Below, piece after piece: positions 10,861 through 20,202 of a stretch of 64,000 nucleotides of DNA; position 1 is the first letter of the stretch; each line of letters starts with the position of its first letter. The notes under the pieces were generated by a model. That model was not told where the DNA came from and made no database searches. It saw nothing but the letters and a program-made list of their open reading frames with translations. The translations under genes were made by a program, and so were the position numbers. Source of the DNA: Basidiobolus meristosporus CBS 931.73 (lineage: Eukaryota > Basidiobolomycota > Basidiobolomycetes > Basidiobolales > Basidiobolaceae); assembly GCA_002104905.1 (NCBI GenBank), contig MCFE01000184.1, positions 1 through 64,000 on the forward strand, read 5' to 3'.

Positions 10861-12582
10861 CTAAATGTTCATACTGACTAGTCCTAATTTTGACCTAAGA
10901 TATTCAAACTTGTCTCTAGCTAATGGTTTGGTAAATATGTCTGCAATCATTTCATCTGTAGGACAGTAAACTAAGCTAACTAAGTTATTCTCTATAGCTT
11001 CACGTATGAAATGATGTCTAATATCTATGTGCTTGGTTCTAGCATGAAAAGTTGGATTTCTACCTAATTGTATACATCCTTGATTATCTTGAAATAAAGT
11101 AATAGGCGTTTTTTGACATAGGCCTAAATCTGTAAAGAGCTTTCTTAACCACATTGCTTCTTTTGTAGCTTCACAGGCTGCCATATACTCTGCCTCTGTA
11201 GTAGAAAGTGCTACGGTTGGTTGCTTTCTTGAATTCCATGAAATGGCTCCTTTACAGTAAAGAAAGGTGTATCCTGTGGTGGATCTTCTGTCTTCTAAAT
11301 TTCGTCCCCAATCAGCATCAGAGTATCCCACAAGATCCTGTTCTGAATCCTTATAAGTGTATCTTAAACAGATATCAGCAGTTCCTTTTAGGTATCTAAA
11401 AATCCGCTTAACTGCTGCAATATGATCAGATCCATAATTCTGATTATGTTGGCTGACAACTCCCACTGAATATGAGATATCTGGACGTGTTCCAAGCATG
11501 ATATACATCAGACTGCTGACCATAGATTGATAAGGAAAGTCAGGGCTTTCAGATGGCACCAAGCTCTCTTGATTTGGTTGAGTTTTGACCAAGTTAAGGT
11601 TTGTCTCCATTGGGGTAGCTGCCGGTTTACAGTCTTCCATTTTGTACTTCTTTAGTATATCTTGAATATACTTGGATTGGCTTAGGGTAATAGTCTGGGT
11701 ACTTCTGTCTATGGAGAACTTAATCCCTAAGTAGTAACTGAGTTCTCCTAGATCGGACATCTTGAACTCCTTAGATAGGCTGGATTTAGTCTCTTCCAAT
11801 GTTTCTAGGTTATTGGTGGCTATAATGAGATCATCCACATATAGAGCTAATAGAACTGGATTTGCTCTATCTGGCTTATAGTATATACTATAGTCAGCAT
11901 TACTCCTTTTGAAACTCAAAGATTCCAAATAAGAATCTATCTTGCAATTCCAGGCTCTCGGTGATTGTTTGAGACCATATAGTGACTTTTTAAGCTTGCA
12001 GACCAAATGGGGGTTATCTTGGTCAACAAACCCATCAGGCTGGTCCATATACACGTCCTCATCAAGTTCTCCATTCAAAAATGCAGTTTTTACATCCATT
12101 TGATGAATAAAAAACTTATATTTGGCTGCAATAGCCAATATTAATCTGATGGAATTAAACTTGGCTACCAGTGCAAAGGTCTCAGTATAGTCAAGTTCTT
12201 TTGTTTGAGAGTATCCTTTGGCTACAAGTCTTGCTTTGTATCTTTCAATTGTACCATCAGCCTTGTACTTTGTCTTGAAGACCCATCTGCATCCAATTGA
12301 TTTTCGGTTGATTGGTAATTTGACTAAGTCCCAAGTTTGATTTTCCATCAGGGCCTGATATTCCTCAGTCATTGCAGATCTCCAAAACTTCGTCTGAGGG
12401 CTATTTAGGGCCTCTTTTACAGTCTGGGGTTCATCAATATGGACTGAATAGGCATAGGCTAAGCTTGTACCCTCATTAATATAGTAATTTGGGCTATTTC
12501 TTGTCCGATTTGATCTCCGGGCATTTGATACTGGAATGATCACTTCTGGGATATTCCTGGGCACTGATTCTGGCTGAACCAC
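10861..12582 (-). CDS. Cop1 Pol C-terminal part: reverse transcriptase and RNase H
   Basis: A 573-codon open frame. The first ~60 residues are the integrase-RT linker. The RVT_2 domain follows (about 80-330), with IGCRWVFKTK, HQMDVKTAFLNG (Asp163), SLYGLKQSPRAW and the catalytic YVDD at 248-251. RNase H covers about 410-550, with SDADW, STTEAEYM and FQDN supplying acidic residues. It overlaps the upstream gag-integrase frame by 43 bp in another frame. The initial Met is internal to the polyprotein by homology, so this frame is normally translated as part of Pol. The protein copies element RNA to DNA in virus-like particles. The stop TAG is at 10861, just before the polypurine tract. Confidence 0.9.
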   Translation of the reverse strand: MVQPESVPRNIPEVIIPVSNARRSNRTRNSPNYYINEGTSLAYAYSVHIDEPQTVKEALNSPQTKFWRSAMTEEYQALMENQTWDLVKLPINRKSIGCRWVFKTKYKADGTIERYKARLVAKGYSQTKELDYTETFALVAKFNSIRLILAIAAKYKFFIHQMDVKTAFLNGELDEDVYMDQPDGFVDQDNPHLVCKLKKSLYGLKQSPRAWNCKIDSYLESLSFKRSNADYSIYYKPDRANPVLLALYVDDLIIATNNLETLEETKSSLSKEFKMSDLGELSYYLGIKFSIDRSTQTITLSQSKYIQDILKKYKMEDCKPAATPMETNLNLVKTQPNQESLVPSESPDFPYQSMVSSLMYIMLGTRPDISYSVGVVSQHNQNYGSDHIAAVKRIFRYLKGTADICLRYTYKDSEQDLVGYSDADWGRNLEDRRSTTGYTFLYCKGAISWNSRKQPTVALSTTEAEYMAACEATKEAMWLRKLFTDLGLCQKTPITLFQDNQGCIQLGRNPTFHARTKHIDIRHHFIREAIENNLVSLVYCPTDEMIADIFTKPLARDKFEYLRSKLGLVSMNI

Positions 12583-14804
12583 GGTTGTAGAGTCCTCTGG
12601 AGTGAAAAATTTTCATTGTTTTGCTCTGATTCAATCCTGACAATTGGTGGACTTGAGATCAAATTTTCGTCATCATCTGATGTCATTTTTTGTGAAAATT
12701 TTGAATTTTCATCAAACAACACATCCCTGGACTTGATCAGCTTCTTTGCTTTGGTATTGTAGAGTCTGTATGCCTTACTCTCATTGCAGTAGCCCAAAAA
12801 TATGCATTTTACACTTTTTGGCTCAAATTTTGACTGATTTCCGGCCAGTTTTTTGGCATATGCTGTACACCCAAATATTCTTAGATGTTCTGCACTTGGT
12901 CTGTATCCATACCATGCTTCAAATGGAGTAGAATCACGAAGTATTCTGTTATAACTCCTATTTTTAAGATATACAGCAGTGGCAACTGATTCCGCCCAAA
13001 AATCATAGGATAATTTTTGATCATGGATCATAGATCTTGCCATATCAATTATTGATCTGTTAGCTTGTTCTGCTACTCCATTTTGCTGTGGGGAGTATGG
13101 TACAGTAGTCTCTTGCTTTATCCCATGAATTTTGCAGAAGTGGATGAAGAGTTTTGAGGTATATTCTCCACCATTGTCAGAGCGTATTTTCTTGATTTTT
13201 TCACCAGTTTCTCTCTCCACCATGGCTTTAAACTCCCTGAGCTTAGACAGAGCTTCTTCCTTTCTCTCCATGAAGTAGACCCATGTGTATCTTGTATAAT
13301 CATCAATAAAAGTGATTAAATACTTCATCCCGCCTAAGGATAAATTTTGCATAGGTCCACACAGATCTGAGTGAATTAGATCTAATTTTTTCTTAGTTTT
13401 GATTAACCCAGAGCTCTTGAACGGTTGTCTGGCTTGTTTCCCATATATGCAGGCTTCACAGTGCTCCAAATTAGCTGGGGGATCAATTTTCACTCCAGAA
13501 ATTAGCTGATCTTTGATCATTTTGCGCAAATAATCAAAATTGATGTGTCCAAATCTCCTGTGCCAAAGCATTGGTGTTTCTTTGTTTAAGTTACTTATAT
13601 TGGCTTCCAAATATGATGGAATATAAGTCAACTTGTATAGATTCTGATCTCTGATGCCCGAAGCAATATGAGCACCATTTTGATCAGTGATCCTGCATCC
13701 AGAATTGTCAAAACTGAAACTGAGTCCTTCTGCTGTGGCCTTGCTTACAGAGAGTAGGTTCTTGGCTATTTCTGGTACATAGAGTACTTCTTTAAAGGTC
13801 AGTGTATGGCTTCCTTCACTGCTTCTAAGGTTTACTTGGATAGTTCCTTCTCCCACTGCATCAAGTGTTCTATCGTCACCCATGAAAACCTTCTTAACTG
13901 GAATTTCTTGATATTGGGTAAAAAGTTCTTTTTGGTGTGTAAAGTGTTGAGAAGCTCCAGAGTCAATATACCACGTCTGAGAATCCTTGTTTGTGATCAT
14001 ATTTAGTGCAGATATGAATAGTCTATCTTCAGTTGTTGCAGCATTTCCATATTCAGGCTTCTTTTGCTGATAATCTCTCTTTTTGAAACACCGGTCTGAT
14101 GTGTGTCCTTTCCTTTTGCAGTAGTTGCAAAATAGGTTGTTGTTGCCTTTGTAGGGTCTTGGGTACCTCCTTTGTTGGTTATCATTGCTTATTAAAGCAT
14201 TTTCTTCTTCCTTCTTATTGGCGCTTGATTTTCTTAATTCTTCATCCAGGAGCCTTCCATATACGTAATTTAAGGTCAAATCTTCAGTTCTGGACTCTAG
14301 GGCTGATACAAGGCCCTGAAACTCGTCTGTCAGGCTATTCAGGATGGTAACTATCACATCCTCATCAGTAGTTGGTACGCCCACAGATTCCATCTCATCT
14401 ACCAGCAGGGTAATTCTGTTAATTAGATTTTTCATTTCTTCTCCTGGCAGCATCTTTGTAGTAAAGAATTTTCTTCTCAGATACATTTTCTTGGCAGCTG
14501 AACATGACTGGTAGGTGTCTTCTAATGCCTTCCAGGCATTCTTTGCCGTTTTTGCTCTTGAGCATTGAATTAGCAATTTGTCCTTGACATTAAGGCAAAT
14601 GCAGTTAAAGGCACTTTGTTCTCTCTTCTGGTACTTTAAGGCTTCCTCTCCCACGTTTTTAGGAGGGCATTCTTCTCCCATGACAATATCCCAAAGGCCT
14701 CTTTCTTGTAGCAGCATCTTCATCTTCACCTTCCACACTTGGTAGTTAGATCCATCCAACTTTTCAGCAGAGGGAAAAATTCCAGTAATAGCAGTAGTAG
14801 ACAT
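12540..14804 (-). CDS. Cop1 Gag-protease-integrase
   Basis: Start chosen at MSTTAITG (14804), just inside the primer site; the open frame continues upstream only through the LTR. Of 754 residues: Gag at about 1-220 (LDGSNYQVWKVKMKMLL); a CCHC zinc knuckle at Cys226, Cys229, His234 and Cys239; protease DSG at 281-283; integrase zinc ligands His415, His420, Cys449 and Cys452; and the D,D(35)E core at Asp480, Asp543 and Glu579, with exactly 35 residues between the last two. All catalytic residues are present. The last ~20 residues are out of frame: the older copy at 2810-2870 shows one more base in the T run, and with it the frame would continue into RT. Confidence 0.9.
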   Translation of the reverse strand: MSTTAITGIFPSAEKLDGSNYQVWKVKMKMLLQERGLWDIVMGEECPPKNVGEEALKYQKREQSAFNCICLNVKDKLLIQCSRAKTAKNAWKALEDTYQSCSAAKKMYLRRKFFTTKMLPGEEMKNLINRITLLVDEMESVGVPTTDEDVIVTILNSLTDEFQGLVSALESRTEDLTLNYVYGRLLDEELRKSSANKKEEENALISNDNQQRRYPRPYKGNNNLFCNYCKRKGHTSDRCFKKRDYQQKKPEYGNAATTEDRLFISALNMITNKDSQTWYIDSGASQHFTHQKELFTQYQEIPVKKVFMGDDRTLDAVGEGTIQVNLRSSEGSHTLTFKEVLYVPEIAKNLLSVSKATAEGLSFSFDNSGCRITDQNGAHIASGIRDQNLYKLTYIPSYLEANISNLNKETPMLWHRRFGHINFDYLRKMIKDQLISGVKIDPPANLEHCEACIYGKQARQPFKSSGLIKTKKKLDLIHSDLCGPMQNLSLGGMKYLITFIDDYTRYTWVYFMERKEEALSKLREFKAMVERETGEKIKKIRSDNGGEYTSKLFIHFCKIHGIKQETTVPYSPQQNGVAEQANRSIIDMARSMIHDQKLSYDFWAESVATAVYLKNRSYNRILRDSTPFEAWYGYRPSAEHLRIFGCTAYAKKLAGNQSKFEPKSVKCIFLGYCNESKAYRLYNTKAKKLIKSRDVLFDENSKFSQKMTSDDDENLISSPPIVRIESEQNNENFSLQRTLQPWFSQNQCPGISQK

Positions 14805-14823
14805 TGCAGAGAGTGACAGCTCG

Positions 14824-14835
14824 GGGCTCATAACC
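14824..14835 (-). promoter_or_regulatory. Cop1 primer binding site, half-tRNA iMet type
   Basis: On the minus strand the LTR is followed immediately by GGTTATGAGCCC. This is complementary to GGGCTCATAACC, the anticodon stem-loop of fungal initiator tRNA-Met, not to a tRNA 3' end. Drosophila copia and yeast Ty5 use the same half-tRNA mode. The motif also follows the Cop3 LTR at 28676 and, decayed, the LTR at 882. Confidence 0.8.
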
Positions 14836-15185
14836 TGTTGTAAGAGTCTTGGAGATATTGGAAGTGATTGGGAGAACAAGTAGATTATGTGGTTTTCACT
14901 TAATGATTTATTGAATGTAAAAGTAGTATTTATACTTTTACATGGTCTTGGCATTACAAACACGTAGAATAGGTTAAGGAAGGTCCCAAGAACATGTGTG
15001 CAAAGTTTGGGGCTGTTTGGACAACTTTGAGAATTTTCATGTTCTGGGTACCTGGTATTTTGGTGAAAATATTCTAAGTAAATCCCGACAAGGAATTTGG
15101 TCAGTATTCTCTAGGATTTGAAGATGATGATCTAAGTGACTAAGTTAGGTGAATATTTAGGTGGAAAATACGAATTTTTACAACA
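14836..15185 (-). repeat. 5' LTR of intact Cop1
   Basis: 350 bp, TG...CA ends, read as identical to the 3' LTR. It drives transcription toward lower coordinates. Confidence 0.95.
14907..14934 (-). promoter_or_regulatory. Cop1 LTR core promoter and polyadenylation signal
   Basis: The minus strand has TATAAATA at 14934-14927 and AATAAA at 14912-14907, about 15 bp apart. This compact U3/R arrangement is conserved in the old Cop1 LTR (near 784-815) and in the Cop3 LTRs. Assignment is by motif only. Confidence 0.55.
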
Positions 15186-17411
15186 AAATTTACATATTCA
15201 TCTTTATGCTTGTAGCATAGCTTCTCAAGTCTTGTTGCCAACACCTTGCATAAAAGCTGTAGATGCATCAAGCGGCATTAATGCTCCACTTCTGGGTAAA
15301 TATCCCTAAAATGTAACATATGACTCCTAATGCCTCCAATGTACATGAGGTTGAGATTGCTTCAGAATGCCACTTGAGATAGTATGTATACAGCTCATCC
15401 AGTCTTTACATTGGTATTGTTACATATGCATATTAATATTAATTGGAGCCTGTGAGAAGTACTTTGGGTAGCAGAAGCTCCGTACTATCTTGCCAATTCT
15501 TTCAAATTTCTCCAGTATCTCAAAGGGCTAATACAGCTTAAAATGCCCCATGTACATCTTTTTCATAAGTATAGGGACATTGTTGAAAACCAAATGCATT
15601 ACTCCTATTGGAAAGCTTTTGCTCCAGCAGATACCCTATATCTTAAGTATCTCCTGCTTTTCATTTAACTACATATTCTAGCTAATGGCTCATAGCTAGC
15701 CAACTTTGCTGTAACTACATGCTGACTACTGTACATTCTCTCTGTGGGAAGAGGATGTTCTTGGTGTTGGTGTTTGGATAATAACAATATGTGTGAGTAA
15801 TGGAGTATATCCCATGGATCTCACACATTCAGGCACAATATTGTGTATTGTGCCCAGAGGAGCTGGCTATTTTTCTGATGCTTGGAATATCTCTAATGCA
15901 GATAATAATAAGCACTTTAATATGATGGCCACTAAGCAGTATCCTACCAGAAAGCATGCATAACTTATCCAGTAATGGATACCAGTAACTTTCCAGGTTG
16001 GACCATGATTTAGGCCCATATACTGATGAGACAAACATTTAATTTCTGCTCAGATACTACAAGATAGGTGGGGTATTTACTTCAATGAGAATCAGTGGCC
16101 AGTATGATATACTGGTAGAGTATCTGTTCAATGAGAGTTCATAAAGTGCCATGGCAAAGGCATGGTCATACTTACCTGCATGGTAGCCCTTGCTTCTTAG
16201 TTGTTTGTAATGTTTGCAATACAATAGAATTGTTCCATCATTCCAGCTGATCATAGTGCCCAATAGTGCCATAGCATGCCAGATGGTGCCTGATCATGCC
16301 ACAGAGTGCCAGATAGTGCCATACAGTACCAATTTGGGATCAAAATTGACATGCATATGACCCTAAAATATCAAATCAATAACAAAATTTACAGCACTTT
16401 CTGGCACTATGATCAATGGCACAATGGAACAAGTCTAATATACTGGAATTATTCACACTAGATTGACACTGAGTGTGGTACTTTATAGCCTCACAATATT
16501 CTTTAGACTGCTTGAGCTTCTTTGGATGAGGTATTACTGGAATGTATTTGGAGTATGAGCAATGTTTTCCACCTATGGTGGTGGATTCCTGATAATTTGG
16601 ACTCCTTGCAATGGTGGTATTTTCTGATGCAAAAGCCATGTAACTGTTAACACATACTGATATCAGGATGGTGTCTGGGTTATATGTTGCCAGCCACATG
16701 ATGGTCTGTTCAACTGTACCATGAATAAAGTAATTGCATTTTGGAATGATTTTTGCAAGAGGTAGAAGTGAATCCTCAAAGCCCTGCCATTAGTGATGTT
16801 TGTGGAAGCACCCCACTTCTCTAGCCATAACAGCACATCATATACCAGTAGATGGATTACAGGGCTCACTTGGCCCTGTAAAGTATCATTGGCATCTTTT
16901 CTATGGAGGTTATATCATTGCACATTAGGAATTTTGCCAGGCTCATGCAAGGTACTGTTGTTAGGGGATATAGGCTCACATTCTATCAGTGAGCCTTCTT
17001 CTTCAGAGCTATCACTCTGCATGCCAAATTAAGAAGGCTGAAGTGAGCCTTGAGCTGTCACAAACACACCTGACTCAGTTTGCACATGGTGACAAGTTCA
17101 GCAAGATGATGTAATAGAAGTATCAAGTGGCCAGCAAGATATTGTGGCACAGTGTTGACTGATCAATGGTCAAATATAACTTTTGTAGCAAAGTACAGTC
17201 CATGATCCTTGTAACACTTCCTATGATATCTGAGTGCCTCATGGCCAAGTGGCTTGTTACAATAGCCATATGGGCTTTTTTTGCTTTACTTATGGTGTGG
17301 ATTCAATGCAGTATTATTCATAGAGTAAACGGTTTGACATGCAACAGCTCAACTCTATTATATAACTTTTTTGTCAGTACACTTGCAGATTTAAGACAAT
17401 CTTGTAATTGA
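15186..17411 (-). pseudogene. Plv gene 1 (Tnp2-like transposase), N-terminal two thirds (copy 2)
   Basis: From right to left on the minus strand: the degraded N-terminal finger region (17170-17410), MSPVIHLLVYDVLLWLEKW (16869), YNPDTILISVCVNSYMAF and CSYSKYIPVIPHPKKL, HYKQLRSKGYHAGKYDHAFA and SISYWPLILI, then KSWSNLESYWYPLLDKLC and GHNTQYC. These match the Tnp2 order CxxC / YIPLIPRL / CWPLIL / P-x-LDSFLYPL / GHNG. Several frameshifts and stops are present, and a 211-bp MITE interrupts it at 16226-16436. Confidence 0.75.
16226..16436 (-). mobile_element. 211-bp FB-family MITE in Plv gene 1
   Basis: Same length and structure as 915-1125, opposite orientation. Ends are AGAATTGTTCCATC and GGAACAAGTCT. 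The target duplication is AAT (16223-16225, 16437-16439). The 10-bp-spaced TGCC (GGCA inverted) units are kept at 16251-16330, the last one partly decayed. It lies between the HYKQL segment and the CSYSKYIP segment of the transposase. Confidence 0.8.
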
Positions 17412-17743
17412 GACATTGCATTAACATGAATGTATGATTCAATGATGACCCACCACAGCAAGTATTTTAAATAAAGTTGTGGCACCACATACACAATTGA
17501 TGATTGAAAGGAGATAAACCAATTTGCTTGCATGAAGAGTAAGAGAATTGGCAGAGATTCAATCAAAAGCTGCTTATCTATTGTTGTCATCAAAAATATG
17601 ACTAAAATTTCTGTGAAATCTGGGTATAACTTTTTCTAGACAATCTTTATACAGTGTCCTAATGGCAGGAATACCTTTTAGTGACTGGATTCAAATCTGT
17701 GTTGCTTTTTGACTGGATTATCACAATCATTTTTCATAGAGGG
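17412..17743 (-). repeat. Plv copy 2 intergenic and gene-2-side terminus
   Basis: The left part matches the gene 1/gene 2 divergent spacer (compare 29860-29960). Gene 2 is lost, and from about 17500 the sequence matches the element's gene-2-side terminal region, ending in the TIR complement TTTTTCATAGAGGG. Confidence 0.5.
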
Positions 17744-18303
17744 TTAATAGCCAATTTCTTCTCCTATAAATATGAGATTCACATACACAAGACTCACAGC
17801 ACACCCACAAGGGGTGTCAGAATCCAGCTTGGAGAAAGAATTAAATGGCCAAGTACCAAAAGGTTCTGTGCAGATGTTCAGGAGGTCATTAAGACTTAGC
17901 TAGGCATAAATTGGTAAGATAAAATTAAACAGAAATAGATGTAGGGCCCTGCACTGCTGTTGTGATGCCAACAGAGGTCTGCAAAGCTGGTTTCAAAGCC
18001 TAGTACATGTTTCCTGCCATGTAAGACATTTGGATGTACTTTGTTGTTAGGCCCACTGAAATAAGTGTAGACAACAGTAAGACTGTGAGGATGCCATGCA
18101 AATATAGCCATAAGATGGTTCCAATACCTTTGAGTGTCCACTCTTTGACAGCTAAACCAGAAAAAGCAGTCACAATTCTCCTACAACACTGTCAAGAGGG
18201 TCAACTCATTCCAAGCTGCTACCTTTATGACTGCTTCTATAAAGGATCCTTGTTGCTGCTCTGAATTGGATCAACCTGCAGGACCAACTTATACCTCATA
18301 GGG
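17744..18303 (+). pseudogene. Plv gene 1 3' fragment with TIR
   Basis: 17760-17900 matches the gene 1 C-terminal part (a KRFCADVQE block). 17930-18290 matches the tail and 3' region also seen at 7600-8069. It ends in a degraded TIR (GGACCAACTTATACCTCATA then GGG) at 18303. This is a separate, truncated Plv copy. Confidence 0.5.
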
Positions 18304-18600
18304 TTTTTGCTCACTGGAGGTTATAATTTGGACTCCTCTGCACCACAACATGATATGCTATTGAGATTATTGGTGGAGCATCAAGCTCACCATATTGCTA
18401 ATGTATATAGGAATATTATAAGTGCAGTACCACCAGCAGAAGATCAGCAAGCAAACATCTTATTATCACCACCATCAGTATTTTCAAGTATTTGCTCTGC
18501 TGATACTAATGCATTGATGAGGCCATACAGTTCAGTGGCTGATAAAACTAATGCAATGACCAAGAAAGGCTAGGAAAAGGCAGAGAGATAGGACAAGTAG
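18304..18600 (+). pseudogene. Plv gene 2 fragment, diverged
   Basis: VPPAEDQQANILLSPPSVF and the following DTNALMRPYSSVADKTNAM parallel the gene 2 segment at 30280-30400. It abuts the TIR of the preceding fragment. 18601-18810 holds nothing I recognise. Confidence 0.45.
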
Positions 18601-18810
18601 ACATCACATAAAGAGCAATCAGACTGCATGATATAGAGTGATTCTTCTCCACAACAATTCAGGGCCTAGAGTAGCCCTATGATTCAAGCTAAAACAGAGT
18701 CATTTACAAATATACAGTGAGCTGAACCATATGTTCTTTAAAGTACTTCAACAATATTAAAATATAGCACCCAGAGAAAAGCCTGCAACAGCATGTAAGA
18801 GAGATGTTGT

Positions 18811-19625
18811 CCCTAGGTAGAGTAGTCTGGTCCCACAGGTGAATCCAATCTGCATCAGCTGTTTGGATCCTGCAACAAAGCTATCATGATGCAGCAGCTT
18901 AGAACTATTGGCCTTGTTCATGGTGATGGCATATTGCTGATTTCATTGTCAAATAAAGCTAGAACTTGGAGGTAGGTACTTAAGCAGCCTCTTGGCAATA
19001 ATGGCTTTGCATTTTGACAGTCTTGTTTTGGTCTGAATCTTATTTAGCAGACATTACCAGCCAGCACAATGGATTCCTTTATATGGCAACAGACTTGACT
19101 CCATTTTGATGGCCTCCTTGCAGGCCTCTGTTGACAACATAACAGCGGTATGGCAGCTTACAGCTAGTTGTTCATAAATCCATTGTACCAATCTATCAAG
19201 TGGTATACCATATCTACCTCCCCTTGCTTTATTGATACACTGTACCTTGGAATAGCACCTCTTCATTTGCCCACATAATACCTCTGTGGGTACTCTACAT
19301 AGAGTTTGAGCTGAACAACCTTTGGCCTTGTGCTTACTAACTTCAGCATAGAAGCCCACCTTCTGCTATTGAGATCTGTTACCTTGACTGTACAGCTTTT
19401 CAGTGTGATACATGCAAAGCTGCCACATACCTTGTGTTACTGGTAGCATATACATCTTGCAAGCATGTTTCCTCATTGCCTCCACTTTGCCATCACTTCC
19501 TCATGAGCATCTGCAAAAAATGTTGGCTACCAAGCCCATATATATTCCTTCTCAATGACTAATTGTACTCCCCTTGATGTATATTATCTGTGTTAGTTCC
19601 ATAATGAATGGTACTCATGCACCAG
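18811..19625 (-). pseudogene. Plv gene 1 3' end with TIR and conserved coding tail
   Basis: It starts with a degraded TIR (CCCTAGGTAGAGTAGTCTGG). A 101-codon minus-strand frame (19054-19359) contains RGGRYGIPLDRLVQWIYEQL and TEACKEAIK and is the best-preserved version of the tail seen downstream of the Cys-rich block in the other copies. The Cys-rich block itself lies near 19400-19490. The tail is either the transposase C-terminus or a small third ORF. Confidence 0.5.
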
Positions 19626-19909
19626 TTGAATAATAATCAAGGAAAATGTGTATGTTCATTCAAGCAGCACTAAATAAAAGTAGCAGCTATGAACTTGGCA
19701 GTGATAAAAATCAGCAGCTTCCTCAGGGGCCTGTCACAACCAGGGCTAGCGCTCAAAGCAAGCACTAAGGAAACATCATACGGCTAGAAGATTACCATTA
19801 AGGAATAAGCAGGCAGAAACTGACACACCAGTGTGGCATTTGTTGAGTGAAAGTACAGTGTAATATAAGTAGTGCTCTGCTGAAGTAGGATAGGTTTAAA
19901 ACATGATCC
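19626..19909 (+). pseudogene. Plv gene 2 fragment
   Basis: Matches the gene 2 segment around 31130-31370 (CAGCAGCTTCCTCAGGGGCC-type sequence, then the CAAAGCAAGC tract). No open frame remains. Confidence 0.4.
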
Positions 19910-20202
19910 ACCATGTAATGCTTAATCAATAATATCCAACAACAGCCAGCGTGCTTATTCTGAAATAGTTCACTTGGAGATTAATATTGTTAAAGTCCAT
20001 ACAACTTTCACTAATACACTCAATCATAAGCTCAGAATATACTAGGCAGTGCTTTACACTACCATAGCAGAGTCCAACCTTCCAACAACTTTAGGGCTTA
20101 TTTACTTTTTCAATAATGCTTCCATATTTTAAGATTATAGACCTCCCCTTAATCCAAAAGGGTGCCTTAAAGGGGTGTCTACATGGGTATCTTTAGATTC
20201 AA
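19910..20202 (+). repeat. Rep1 fragment
   Basis: Decayed version of the first ~330 bp of the plus-oriented Rep1 at 40189 (AATCAATAATATCCAACAAC, the CAGTGCTTTACACTACCATA region, TTAGGGCTTATTTACTTTT). It is cut by the TIR of Plv copy 3. Confidence 0.5.

Larger units (their letters stand above)
10500..15185 (-). mobile_element. Cop1 Ty1/copia retrotransposon, nearly intact, young
   Basis: It is 4686 bp, with two 350-bp LTRs in which I see no difference by eye. A perfect 5-bp target duplication, AAATT, flanks it (10495-10499 and 15186-15190). The primer site, gag, protease, integrase, RT, RNase H and polypurine tract are all present in the copia order PR-IN-RT-RH. It is inserted in Plv gene 1 (copy 2). 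The only coding defect I see is a 1-nt frameshift between integrase and RT near 12606-12613. Confidence 0.95.
8353..17743 (-). mobile_element. Plv DNA transposon, copy 2, with nested Rep1, Cop1 and MITE
   Basis: The left TIR is CCCTACAAAAAGTAACTTGG at 8353. The right terminus, read inverted, is CCCTCTATGAAAAATGATT, ending at 17743. Gene 1 runs on the minus strand across both retroelement insertions: sequence left of 10500 and right of 15185 joins into one block. Gene 2 is almost entirely deleted. Copia sequence does not resume at 17744, so the right flank is rearranged. Confidence 0.65.

Noticed and set aside
14824-14835. tRNA-Met-like sequence GGGCTCATAACC.
   Set aside because: Only the anticodon-arm complement is present and it sits exactly at the LTR edge, so it is a primer site and not a tRNA gene.
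14805-14963. Open frame extending Cop1 Gag 53 codons upstream, through the primer site into the LTR, also open in the old copy (754-975).
   Set aside because: It begins upstream of the LTR TATAAATA motif, so it would not be in the transcript. The conservation is that of the LTR itself.
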